From Incurvaria masculella (Eukaryota; Arthropoda; Insecta; Lepidoptera; Incurvariidae), in assembly GCA_946894095.1 (NCBI GenBank), contig OX335642.1:23199021-23263020 (forward strand): 64,000 bases of DNA. Reading direction: 5' to 3'. Positions within the stretch are counted from its first letter, which is position 1. Each line of letters begins with the position of its first letter. The notes under the pieces are model-generated. The model was given only the letters and a program-made list of their open reading frames with translations, was not told the DNA's origin and searched no databases. Both the position numbers and the translations under genes were made by a program. Shown here one piece after another: positions 10,707-19,553 of this stretch.

Positions 10707-12044
10707 TCACCGCACGTGCCACAGTCCCAGGTTCAGCACACTCAGCTTGGGCAACTTCACGATACTGTCGAGTCCCTGCGGCGTTATACCCGTGCAGCCG
10801 TAGAGGTCTATCGCGCGGAGATTCGCGAGGCCCTCCGCCAGCGCGCGCAGACCCCGGTCCGTCACCCGCGAACACTGCCCTATGTTGAGCGTCTCCAGTT
10901 CGGGCAGCCGCGCTACCCTCTCGAGCCCGTCGTCGGTCACGCGGCACCGGCTTAGCGAGAGCGAGCGGAGCCCGCTTAGGCCCTGCGCAGCCGACGAGAG
11001 CGCCTCGTCTCCGACTTTGTCGCAGAATGACACGTCGAGGGAGCGCAGGCGGCCGCCCTCGGCGAGATGCGCGACGCCCACGTCGGAGACGCCATCGCAG
11101 GCGCGCAGGTTCACGTCGGCGAGCTCCGGGAGGCGAGCCAGGTGCCGGAGGCCGGCGTCCGTCACCGCCACGCAGAAGGACAGGTTGATCGAGCGGAGGT
11201 TGGGCAAGCCGGTCGACGCGTGCCGCAGCGCCTCGTCCGTGAGCCGCTGGCAGTCCTGGAGGCCGAGGTGCTCGAGCTCGGGCGTCCCGCGCGCCTCCCG
11301 CCCGCCGCACAGGTGCGCGATGCCCGCGTCGTTTACGTGCCAGCAGGAGCGCAGGTCGAGCCGCCGCAGCTTGCGCAGGCCCCACGAGATTAGAAGGAGG
11401 CCCGTGTTGGTCACGTTGCAGCAGCCGCCGAGCTCGAGCTCCTCAAGGCTCTTGAGCGACTGCGCGATCCTGCCGAGCGACGAGTCCGTCACCTGCTTGC
11501 AGAGCGACAGGTCGAGCCGCCGCAGCGCCGGCAGCTCGGCGGAGAAGGCGTTCGCGAGGGCCGCGTCGGTCACGCTGTAGCAGCCGCTCAGCGAGAGCGA
11601 CTCGAGCCCGGGCAGGCCGGCGACCGCGTCGCGGAGGCCGCGCCGGAGCGACAGCACCTGCAGCCGCCGCACGCCGCGGCGCGCCAGCGAGGCGAAGAGC
11701 GGAGGCGAGGCGCGCCGCAGGTGCAGCGCGGCCTCGACGCCGCGCCAAACGGAGCGGCGCTCGGCGGCGTCGCGCCACGCGCGGCACACTTGCGCGGCGC
11801 GCCCGCGGTCGCGCACCGGCAACCGCTCGAAGATGAGCGCGAGCAGCTCCGGGTAGAGGCGCGAGACGTGCGTGCCCTGCGGCAGCGGTGCAGGGTCGGC
11901 GCGTGGTGCGCCTGCCGCCAGGTGCGGCCGGTGCAAGCGGTAGGGGGCAGCGCGCGGCTTGCGGCGCGGCGCCGCCGGCAGCTCCGTAAAGGCGAGGTGC
12001 TCCTCGGCGCGCGCCCACGCAGCCGCTTCGCTCCACGCGCTCAT
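10707..12044 (-). CDS. ppa: F-box/LRR protein, Partner of paired / FBXL14 type
   Basis: A single-exon gene for 445 residues. Residues about 59-103 form an F-box (THVSRLYPELLALIFERLPV, then VCRAWRDAAERRSVWRGVEA), which in this family binds Skp1 of an SCF ubiquitin ligase. From about residue 125 to the end there are consecutive cysteine-containing leucine-rich repeats with the pattern LxxLxLxxCxxVTDxGL. The sequence follows Drosophila Ppa and vertebrate FBXL14 closely, including RRGVRRLQVLSLRRGL and the ending KLPKLSVLNLGLW. The known role of the family is to present substrates for degradation: Paired in flies, Snail-type factors in vertebrates. The extreme C-terminus (LWHVR, stop) is shorter than the LWQMTDSEK-like tail I remember. 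Start at 12044: first ATG of the frame, context CGAAATGA. The gene is extremely GC-rich against AT-rich surroundings, so other frames also stay open by chance. Confidence 0.93.
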   Translation of the reverse strand: MSAWSEAAAWARAEEHLAFTELPAAPRRKPRAAPYRLHRPHLAAGAPRADPAPLPQGTHVSRLYPELLALIFERLPVRDRGRAAQVCRAWRDAAERRSVWRGVEAALHLRRASPPLFASLARRGVRRLQVLSLRRGLRDAVAGLPGLESLSLSGCYSVTDAALANAFSAELPALRRLDLSLCKQVTDSSLGRIAQSLKSLEELELGGCCNVTNTGLLLISWGLRKLRRLDLRSCWHVNDAGIAHLCGGREARGTPELEHLGLQDCQRLTDEALRHASTGLPNLRSINLSFCVAVTDAGLRHLARLPELADVNLRACDGVSDVGVAHLAEGGRLRSLDVSFCDKVGDEALSSAAQGLSGLRSLSLSRCRVTDDGLERVARLPELETLNIGQCSRVTDRGLRALAEGLANLRAIDLYGCTGITPQGLDSIVKLPKLSVLNLGLWHVR

Positions 12045-12460
12045 TTCGAGGGAAACCGTTCTGATCTCATCGCCGACACCGCACTGTCCTCGCGATCCGG
12101 CTCGAGCGCCCGGCGCGCTTCATTCGGTTCGCTTTTCAATGACGGGAAACTTTTGAAAGTGTGAGCGCGATGCACTCGTTCGTAACGTGGGAGGTACGCC
12201 AACGGGCGACACAACCTCTTCGCTTCGTGCTCTCCGGCTGACTGGCTGGCGGGTGGCCCGCTGCGAGGGGGCCCCGCTCTTCGCCCCTGAGTGTCCGGTG
12301 CGGTCCCCGCGCACCCCCGCGGCTTTCAATCCCCTCTCGGCCACGAAACTTTGCCGCGCGGCGATTGGCTGGCGGGACGCACGTGACGCCGGCTATCGAT
12401 TCTCTGCGGTGGCGGCATTTTTAAGTTGGTATGTAAGGGGGGCGCTCCCCGCGTAGATGT
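12045..12460 (-). promoter_or_regulatory. Probable 5' UTR and CpG-island promoter of the F-box gene
   Basis: The GC- and CpG-rich island continues about 400 bp upstream of the start codon and ends abruptly near 12460. It contains an ATTGG (CCAAT on the gene strand) at 12364-12368, a CACGTG E-box at 12380-12385 and repeated CTGGCGGG motifs. No TATA box is evident. This fits a CpG-type promoter, but no transcription start can be placed. Confidence 0.5.
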
Positions 12461-13525
12461 CAGCCGGTACCGGTGTTGCCAAATTTTAAAACTTCAAGGG
12501 AAACAAACATTCCTGATAAAAAAACCTTATAGATATGTATTTATTGGTTTAAGTTGTTTTTTCAACTTTTTCAAATCATTTTCTTATTATTTTTAATTCA
12601 ATATTTATTTATTATTATAAATTATTAGTCATTGGAAGTTTACTTTATTAATTTTATGTTTTAAATTGCTAAGTATTAACATATTACACAGTACTTATAA
12701 GGGAGTGATTCCAAATCTCTCAACTCCCGAGCGAGAATTGTGCAGTTGCATGGAGCGAGCGGCGACTGGCCTAGTTCAAATAACTTAAAATTTGTGCCAA
12801 AAATATAAAAAAAATATGTTAAATAGTCCTCTTTATTGACAATTTCCCACAGGGGCTATTTTATTGGAAAATTCTTCATTTACAAAAAAAACGTAAAATA
12901 ATCGAAAGTTTTCTGATTTTTTTTTGAAAATAAATTAATTCAAAGTAAACATAAAAAAATCTGCTGCACCTAAGAGGTTTATTTTTTCACATTTCTTGTT
13001 ATTGTTAGTAGTTCGAATTATTAAGCAAACATTATTTATACAATATTGTTTAACAATCACTCATGGGTTTTGCTCGTGTTTAAACACTTTGGATATTATA
13101 AAGTATATTCCTTGGTCACTTCTCTTACCGGAAAAAATCCTTTGATGTGACTTTTGTTTTTTATTTTTATGTTATTAGCGAAGAAAATAGTTGCGCATCC
13201 TATGACCGTTAGGAAACTGGCAACGTTGCGTTTGATTCCTGTTTAGTCGCACCATTTTGTATAAAGCTAACGCCGTGCGAGAAACGGTATCGTCTTTACG
13301 ACACTTGCGTTGAAAAAAAAGCCCAAAAATGAGTTTTTAATCGTTTTTATATGTTATTGGATTAAAAAAATCGAATCTGTGCACCTTACTTGATAAGGGT
13401 AGTTTACGCATCGCTTTCTGTCTCCGTTTCGGAGACAAAATATGTGAACCACACACATGTATCTGCGGTGCATCGGTGGGAGAGCTTGGGCATCACACCG
13501 GGTACATCGTCTCTCTCAACCATAT

Positions 13526-13526
<1 letters not shown>
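12461..13526. other. Intergenic, AT-rich, no gene seen
   Basis: Low-complexity AT-rich sequence with no recognised coding region. A short GC-richer patch at about 12720-12770 is isolated. Confidence 0.5.

Positions 13527-13565
<39 letters not shown>
13527..13565. repeat. (TAA)13 microsatellite
   Basis: About 13 uninterrupted TAA/AAT units. They lie at the 5' edge of the retrotransposon copy that follows and may be its target. Confidence 0.95.
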
Positions 13566-13566
<1 letters not shown>

Positions 13567-13574
13567 TCCATAAT

Positions 13575-14490
13575 TCCGAGGTGTGTAAGCTTCGTGACTA
13601 CTTTTTAACGGCTGCGGAAAACAACAGGCATATCGACGTAGTCGCGTGCGATTCTAAGCTCACCCCGCTGAATCTGTCCGACGCGAGCTTTACGCTTCCG
13701 GTTTTAAGCACTACTGAGCGTGTGGAAGTATGGAGAGGCAAGGAACTGCATGGACGGTTTCTCCGAGTACTAGAATCGCCAAACACGCATCTCTTGGATT
13801 CAGTTCAATGGATGCGGTTTGGTGACCTATTCGGAGAAACCGAAGGCTTCGTTTGTGCCATTCAGGACCAAATGATCGTCACGCGTAACTTCCGGAAGTA
13901 TATAATGAAGGATGGATCGGTCGATACCTGCCGAGCCTGTGGCCAACCAGGTGAGACCATCCGCCATATCGCGCCTGGCGAGCGTTGAGTACCTGGAGCG
14001 GCACAATCAAGTAGCCAAAATAGTCCATCAGCAACTTGCCTTTAAACACGGCCTCATAGACTCAGTAGTGCCATACTATAAGTACAAACCGGAAGACGTA
14101 TTGGAAAAGGATGGCACTAAGCTCTATTGGGATCGACCAATACAGACCGATAAGACAATTAAGAGCAATAAGCCCGATATTGTATTGGTCGATCCCAAGT
14201 CCAACCAGATCTTCCTCGTAGACATAACAATACCACATGACGAAAACCTCGACAGGGCCGAAAATGAGAAACTTATGAAATATTTAGACCTGGCCCACGA
14301 GGTTACCGCCATGTGGCGTGCACGGAAAACCACCATCGTGCCAATTGTTATGTCTACGAACGGCGTTGTCCCAAAAAATTTGGCCAAAAATTTAGAAAAA
14401 TTAGACATCGATATTGGGCTCCGATTCCAGATGCAGAAAGCGGTTCTACTCTCGAACACGAGAATCGTTCGGCGGTTTCTGTCTCTGTAG
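13575..14490 (+). mobile_element. 5'-truncated R4/Dong-type non-LTR retrotransposon, ORF C-terminus
   Basis: Two overlapping frames encode the end of a non-LTR retrotransposon polyprotein. The first (to about 13985) ends in a zinc-knuckle start, CRACGQPGETIRHI. A frameshift follows, and the second frame continues with LASVEYLERHNQVAKIVHQQ, KPDIVLVD and IFLVDITIPHDENL to a stop at 14488-14490. The knuckle followed by a (K/R)PD...D pattern is the restriction-like endonuclease arrangement of R2/R4/Dong elements, which cut a fixed target. Dong of the silkworm is known to insert in TAA repeats, and this copy sits between (TAA)13 and AATAATAATAA near 14640. The reverse-transcriptase part is missing and the knuckle is broken, so the copy is dead. 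3' sequence runs to about 14650. Confidence 0.75.
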
Positions 14491-15989
14491 CTCGGAGAAG
14501 CCTTATAGGATTTGTCCCAGGTGGGACCTCCCTAAGGCTAAATTCAGTTTTAGGTTTATATTTTTTAAGACTTCTTTTTTTGTATTTTTGTACTAAATAA
14601 TATAAACCTAAGATTTGTTATATTAATATATACTGTGAATAATAATAAAACAGTTACCTCTCAACGAAAAGTCAAAATACATATACATATATTACAATTC
14701 TTAAAGCTACAAAAATAATTCCTTACACCTACAAAAAACACCAACATACAATCGTTTGAGAGCAATCTCAACAATAAAGTATGAACGAGATTCCTGCCTG
14801 AGGGTCTGACTAACAATTTCAATTAAAGTAATTCTTAATTACAGTTCGGGTGTACAGTATCTAACTTCAGACACCAAATATCTGTGCCTGCCCGATTTTT
14901 TTGTTTTTTTTCCTGTCATTTGGCTCGGTTTAAAAAAAACAGAAAAGTGCTTATATTCTTACACAGACACATATATTCTTTGCTTGATATTCGACACCAA
15001 ATGCCAAGTAAATTGGCACCGTGGTTTTAAAATTATCAAAGTTATCAATTTACTTGATATTTGGTATCTAAGATCAGGTAACTAATATAATATGTATGTA
15101 TGTAATATATGCATATTTTTGTTTTTTTTTTCGCTCAATGTATGCGGCGTCAACCTACAGAGAAAACGTAATGTGAATGAATATTTTATTTTTGCTTTCA
15201 ATTGATTTGGTTTATATTTTACATAAAAACAAAAACGTGCAGACACAGATTTGTGTTGCCTGATATAAGATATTAAATAACAATCCAATTAAAAGAGTTA
15301 TTTAAAAATGAAGGCAGTTCAGACTTTGTATGGGGTGCATAGCATACGGGCCATTCTTAAGTGTGACTGAGCAGTGGAGTTAAATATGAGAAAAGTCGGG
15401 AGGAAAAAAGTCGGTACTGTTTTTGGCCGGGCTTACACGGGCACAGCCTCGCCTAGTACATTAATTTCGTCAGAGTAATCCTCATGTTTTTCCGAGATAA
15501 AAATCTCTCAAGTGTAAATTTTTTGAGAGGATGACTTACCAGCGCGAAGGTTACCAGACTTACCTACCTTCGCGTCGCAATATCAGAAAACAGGTATCAG
15601 CGGAATGAAGGCGATGTGGGACAGGAGGGACGGCAGCACACTCCGGTCCCGCACCGCGAGCGCCCTGATTTTTGTGCGTGTGTGAGTTCTCACTGTTCGT
15701 ACGACACGCACACGTTTGCATTCATAGCAGAAGTACAGTCGTGTATTGCATTTTTATTGGTATACTCGTTTTATGAAGTTTCGTGATTCGTTTTGTTTTC
15801 ATACATACATATCACATTCCTTGGAATAAGCGACGTATATGCATTGTACGAAAAAGTATATTTACGTACCTAAGTCAACCTAGGACTGGCTCTAGCGTCT
15901 GATGCCAAAAATGATTTTGTTGATGACGGCAATGTGTTTGAATGTTCAATCTTTGCAGTCAATGTCCGCAACGCAGATGAAGCGTTAAA
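14491..15989. other. Intergenic with small inverted repeats
   Basis: After the retrotransposon 3' end, a pair of inverted arms of about 23-24 nt (ACACCAAATGCCAAGTAAATT near 14995 and its imperfect complement near 15048-15070) could form a hairpin. 15799-15875 (CATATCACATTCCTTGGAATAAGCGACGTA) matches the 3' flank of the tRNA-Leu-like repeat at 62820-62850, so it is probably the tail of another copy. No gene seen. Confidence 0.45.
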
Positions 15990-16225
15990 TACATGTATGT
16001 AGGTATAATCTTAAACACTGTTAGTGGAGGCATTCATTACGGGAGCAGGGACTGTAGGAGAATTCCAAATTATGGGTATACAGCCGGTGGCGAAATTGGT
16101 AGACGCAATACCCGCGAATGGTATGTATGTTTTGCTGGTTCGAGTCCAGCCTTGCAGTATATTTGTAAAGCAGTTATTTTTACTGGGCTCTTTCTTCAAT
16201 TAATGTGTCCTTGCTTCACGGTAAT
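15990..16225 (+). repeat. Dispersed repeat with tRNA-Leu-like core, copy 2 (best preserved)
   Basis: The core has TGGCGAAATTGGTAGACGC from 16088 and GGTTCGAGTCC at 16137-16147, which equals the RNA polymerase III B-box consensus. An ATACC/GGTAT anticodon-like stem encloses a 7-nt loop CGCGAAT that lacks the usual T33, and the T-arm GCTGG/CCAGC is perfect. The acceptor stem pairs poorly. It is therefore not an evident functional tRNA gene. Flanks match the copies at 3641 and 62528. Confidence 0.7.
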
Positions 16226-17314
16226 GTACTGGCCGTTGCGAAAACCTGTACTATATTATTATTATTTTTCGTAAATTCTTTATCACCTTCCAATACAGTT
16301 AATCCCAATTTCAAAAAGGAATTTCAAGCGCAGGCCCTGGCAACACCAAGGCACTCCGCTCCCGAACAAGTTCTTTCGCCTTGGACTAACTTGTCTTCCA
16401 GCCAGACTACACTACTCACACACAATCTCGCGCAGATACATATACATAGACACGCTTAACGCATGCACGACGCGGTCAGACTACTTTGAGCCATTCGAGG
16501 GAGGTTTCGAATAGTGTGAATCGCCTTTGAACGGTCGAAGAATGTATTTGTGGGGCCTTGTTCGTCTAAACGCGTTATGGTTGTGCTAGTCGGCACCTCT
16601 GTGCTTCGTTATCATTGTAGATGGTTGGTACGTATACCTACGCAAGTTGGTGTGCACAGCTGTGTGGAGTGATAACGCTTGTTTTTATCATGCCCAACTT
16701 TTGGAAGATACTTTTGAGGTTGTTGTTTGAAAGGAAGAAAAAAAAAACAGGCGTATTCCTCCAGTAATAGGTATTGCATTGTTGAATCCTCTATAAATTT
16801 CAATAAAGGGACACAAAATATAGAATAAAAATAAAAACAATGAACAATGAAACTGACAGCTTTCGCATATTATATCGATGTTTCGCATACGAAAGCGTCC
16901 GTTGTCTGTCAGTTAGCTGTCAGATTGGGGTAGATGATGCACCTACACCAATGACTACAACTCATTTCACGCTTCGTTTTCGCACTCCGGCACATTAAAA
17001 GTGATACCTACCCACAGGACTTCCTCCCAGGCAATTGTTTGTCTGTACTGTAGGTCCTTACTTGGTGGTAAGGTCCCACCTGGATTGCTAGGTACGACTG
17101 CAAATTTTTCATAAATACCATACATCAAAATGGTACCTAAATTCCGGAGCGTGACGTCACACGGACAGAGAGCAAAAAACGGAACAGAAATTCAAGCAAC
17201 ACGAACCCACGCAGGTAGAGAACGCACACTTGAACGTTGTAGGTAGTTGTGTGTACACACACAGCGGGGTCGCGGACGCGATTGTAGTGGTGCGACGCAT
17301 GGCGACTGGACTTA
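16226..17314. other. Intergenic, no gene recognised
   Basis: Mixed composition, moderately GC-rich around 16330-16620. No protein family recognised in any frame. Confidence 0.45.
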
Positions 17315-17473
17315 GGGCCGAGTGCACGAAAGGACAAAAAACCAAAATCAACGTCCACGTATGAATAAACACATCACTTTTTATGGACAGTATTGAAGGA
17401 ACTCCATGCGGTTCACTAAAAGTGACGTGTTTGAACATTGATTAACTGAGCCGTCTCTTCGTGCAATCGGGCC
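17315..17473. repeat. MITE with GGGCCGAGTGCACGAA ends, copy 2
   Basis: Longest copy of the family: ends GGGCCGAGTGCACGAAAGGA and, inverted, GGGCCCGATTGCACGAAGAG, with inner AAACACATCAC / GTGACGTGTTT arms. No coding frame. Confidence 0.75.
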
Positions 17474-17566
17474 CACAGAAGATATAATATATCGGGGCTT
17501 TGTGGCCGCGGTAAACAATAATGAATTCATGGAATCGCAGAGTTTTTGTACTCATAAAGCGAATAA

Positions 17567-17687
17567 GAGAAGTTATCACACGAGTAGCTGTCATCCTCCA
17601 TATTGAAAATAGTGATATGCCTAGGTAATATTGAAAAAAAATTTTTTCAATATGGAAGATGACAGCTACTCGTGTGAAAACTTCTCG
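17567..17687. repeat. Long hairpin (about 43-bp arms)
   Basis: The left arm from about 17567 to 17609 (core CACACGAGTAGCTGTCATC) pairs with the right arm from about 17643 to 17687 (GATGACAGCTACTCGTGTG) with few mismatches. The spacer is about 33 nt and itself contains an AATATTGAAAAAA / TTTTTTCAATAT palindrome that overlaps the inner arms. Possibly a small foldback transposon. Confidence 0.75.
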
Positions 17688-17796
17688 AGTTCGCTCCATG
17701 AGTCCCAGTGTTGATTCAAGTTTTACAGTCTTATTCAGAGTGAACCTGTAAAAACTTAGTATGGGGTTAGCACCTTTCTAATAATAAAAAAGCGTC

Positions 17797-17870
17797 TTTT
17801 TCACGTGCTGCTGATTAGCTTAATCGCAAGCCTTTCTTAGCAGTTTGCAATCAATACCAGTAAAACATAA
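17797..17870. repeat. Fragment of the AAAGGGCC foldback family
   Basis: TTCACGTGCTGCTGATTAGC...CCTTTCTTAGCAGTTTGCAAT matches the left half of 20738-20880 and, inverted, 3945-4092. Confidence 0.5.
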
Positions 17871-18180
17871 TCAGCAATACAGTAATCGTCCGGCAGTTAA
17901 GTTGAATAAAATACCTACAAAACAAATTACGTATGCAATATACTTAGTTTGTTTTTGACAGTTTCTAAAAAAATTCTTGAACATCACAACTGTCTTCCAA
18001 TTCGTTACATGTTTTCATACAAACCATCAGATCCACTGAACAGAACCCATTAAATCTGATGTTCAGTTTTGCAAAACTGTCAAACGACGTGTTATTCGTC
18101 CAAGTGAACTGAAAACCAGTTAGACGGTACAAAACCTGTTCATCAGGCGAGTTAATACTATGGTAACCACACTAAGATCT

Positions 18181-18359
18181 GTAGGCCTATTCTTGGAATT
18201 ACTTGCATATAAATGAGAAATCTTTCAGTAGAGAAAGTCGCGTTTATAGCGGTTTTCATACCGGGTTTCCTGACGAAAATATTACAGAGCACGGTATTTC
18301 TGATTCAACGTTTTCCGTTTTCCTGATTCCTGAGCATGGAATTGCAAGAATAGGCCTAC
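18181..18359. repeat. 179-bp MITE with GTAGGCCTATTCTTG ends
   Basis: Perfect or near-perfect inverted ends GTAGGCCTATTCTTGGAATT and AATTGCAAGAATAGGCCTAC. The related copy at 60520-60737 has GCAGGCCTATTCCTG ends, and a broken copy is at 778-905. No real coding content. Confidence 0.75.
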
Positions 18360-18442
18360 GGGGGTATATTCTTGGTATTCCGTGCCCAGGTATCAGATCT
18401 ACTCTCTATCTATATTCTATCTACTTATGAGATTCTCACCTG

Positions 18443-18566
18443 TGAGTCACCAATAAGTCACACTGGTGACTCACAGAACTTTCTTCGTGGCTGTCATTTC
18501 ATGAATACGATTTTTTGACTCATTTGTGACTCATCAGTAAGCCACCTGTGACTCACCGGTGACTCA
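18443..18566. promoter_or_regulatory. Cluster of six TGASTCA (AP-1/bZIP-type) heptamers
   Basis: TGAGTCA at 18443-18449 and TGACTCA at 18467-18473, 18516-18522, 18527-18533, 18549-18555 and 18560-18566. TGASTCA is the classic AP-1 (Fos/Jun, CncC/Maf-half) site. Six in 124 bp is far above chance. The cluster lies about 1 kb beyond the 3' end of GrA. A decayed tandem repeat with a GTGACTCAC unit is an equally simple reading; spacing is irregular (24, 49, 11, 22 and 11 bp). Confidence 0.5.
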
Positions 18567-19553
18567 CTGGGGAGAATTTCATGAGTAGACCATGATAATC
18601 TGTGCATGTTTAATGTGACAACGAACGATGAACATCTCGCGTTATATCCATGCAATGGAAGTTCTCTACATTAAAAAGACATACAAGTTTATTCATATTA
18701 ATTATCCCGTAGAGACTAAACGCAAGCATTTAACATCATAAATAGACAGAATAATTTTTATTCGTTATTCAGAAACGCCATCTGAGATTCAGTGGATTAT
18801 TTTGATGCATACCGCCCCCTAATAGCCGGTAGATACAATATATCTTCGGCCACCTATCGGGGAGTAGTAAGGTTTAAAGAACAAAATGTTCTGTTAACTA
18901 GTTAGTAGTACACAGATTGCCCAATAGAGGGAACGAGTAGTAATTTAGTAATTATGTAACGTATTGTACATTCACGTTAACTTTTTTATCATACCAGTTA
19001 CATACTGGACATGTATGGATAATACCAAACTGACCGTCAGATATTAGCTTAACACACCATATGGGAACTAGGTGCCATACCAGGACCTTCCTTATATTGC
19101 ACGGCAACATTGAACTGGATGAAAAAACTACAGTGGGGCAACTGGGACTACAGGCTCAGAATATCCCGCGCGAAGCTGTTACCCCTTCAGTTGTCGAGAT
19201 ATTGACCCGAGCGGAGCCTCAGTTAGTGTTCTTATAAAATTTTAAATATCTGTTTTACAAAATCGGTGAGTTCCGAGATTTTATTCCTCCAAATACGTGA
19301 TGGAATGAAGCGGTATCGATAAAATGGATAAGTAATGAATGAAAAGATTGAAGTGTCCCAACAAATATTTTAATTGAATGAAATGTGTATGGATATTCAA
19401 AGTCATGAATAGTCAAAGAGGTTCAATGAATACATTGGCTTGAGTAAAATCACAAACATGTTAAACAGAACACAAAAATCGACGTACATTACATATCGAA
19501 GTTAATCTAAAATTTCCTTTATCATAATCTACATGAACTGTTAGGTTACGGTA
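18567..19553. other. 3' flank of GrA, SINE scrap
   Basis: 19057-19127 is a short minus-strand piece of the SINE 3' body (GGTGCCATACCAGGACCTTCC). The rest is AT-rich with no gene. Confidence 0.5.

Noticed and set aside
10545..12164. Long plus-strand and other-frame open frames over the F-box gene
   Set aside because: GC-rich codon composition leaves shadow frames open; only the minus-strand 445-codon frame has family similarity.
16060..16165. Functional tRNA-Leu gene
   Set aside because: Anticodon loop lacks T33, acceptor stem pairs poorly and the sequence is part of a longer dispersed repeat.
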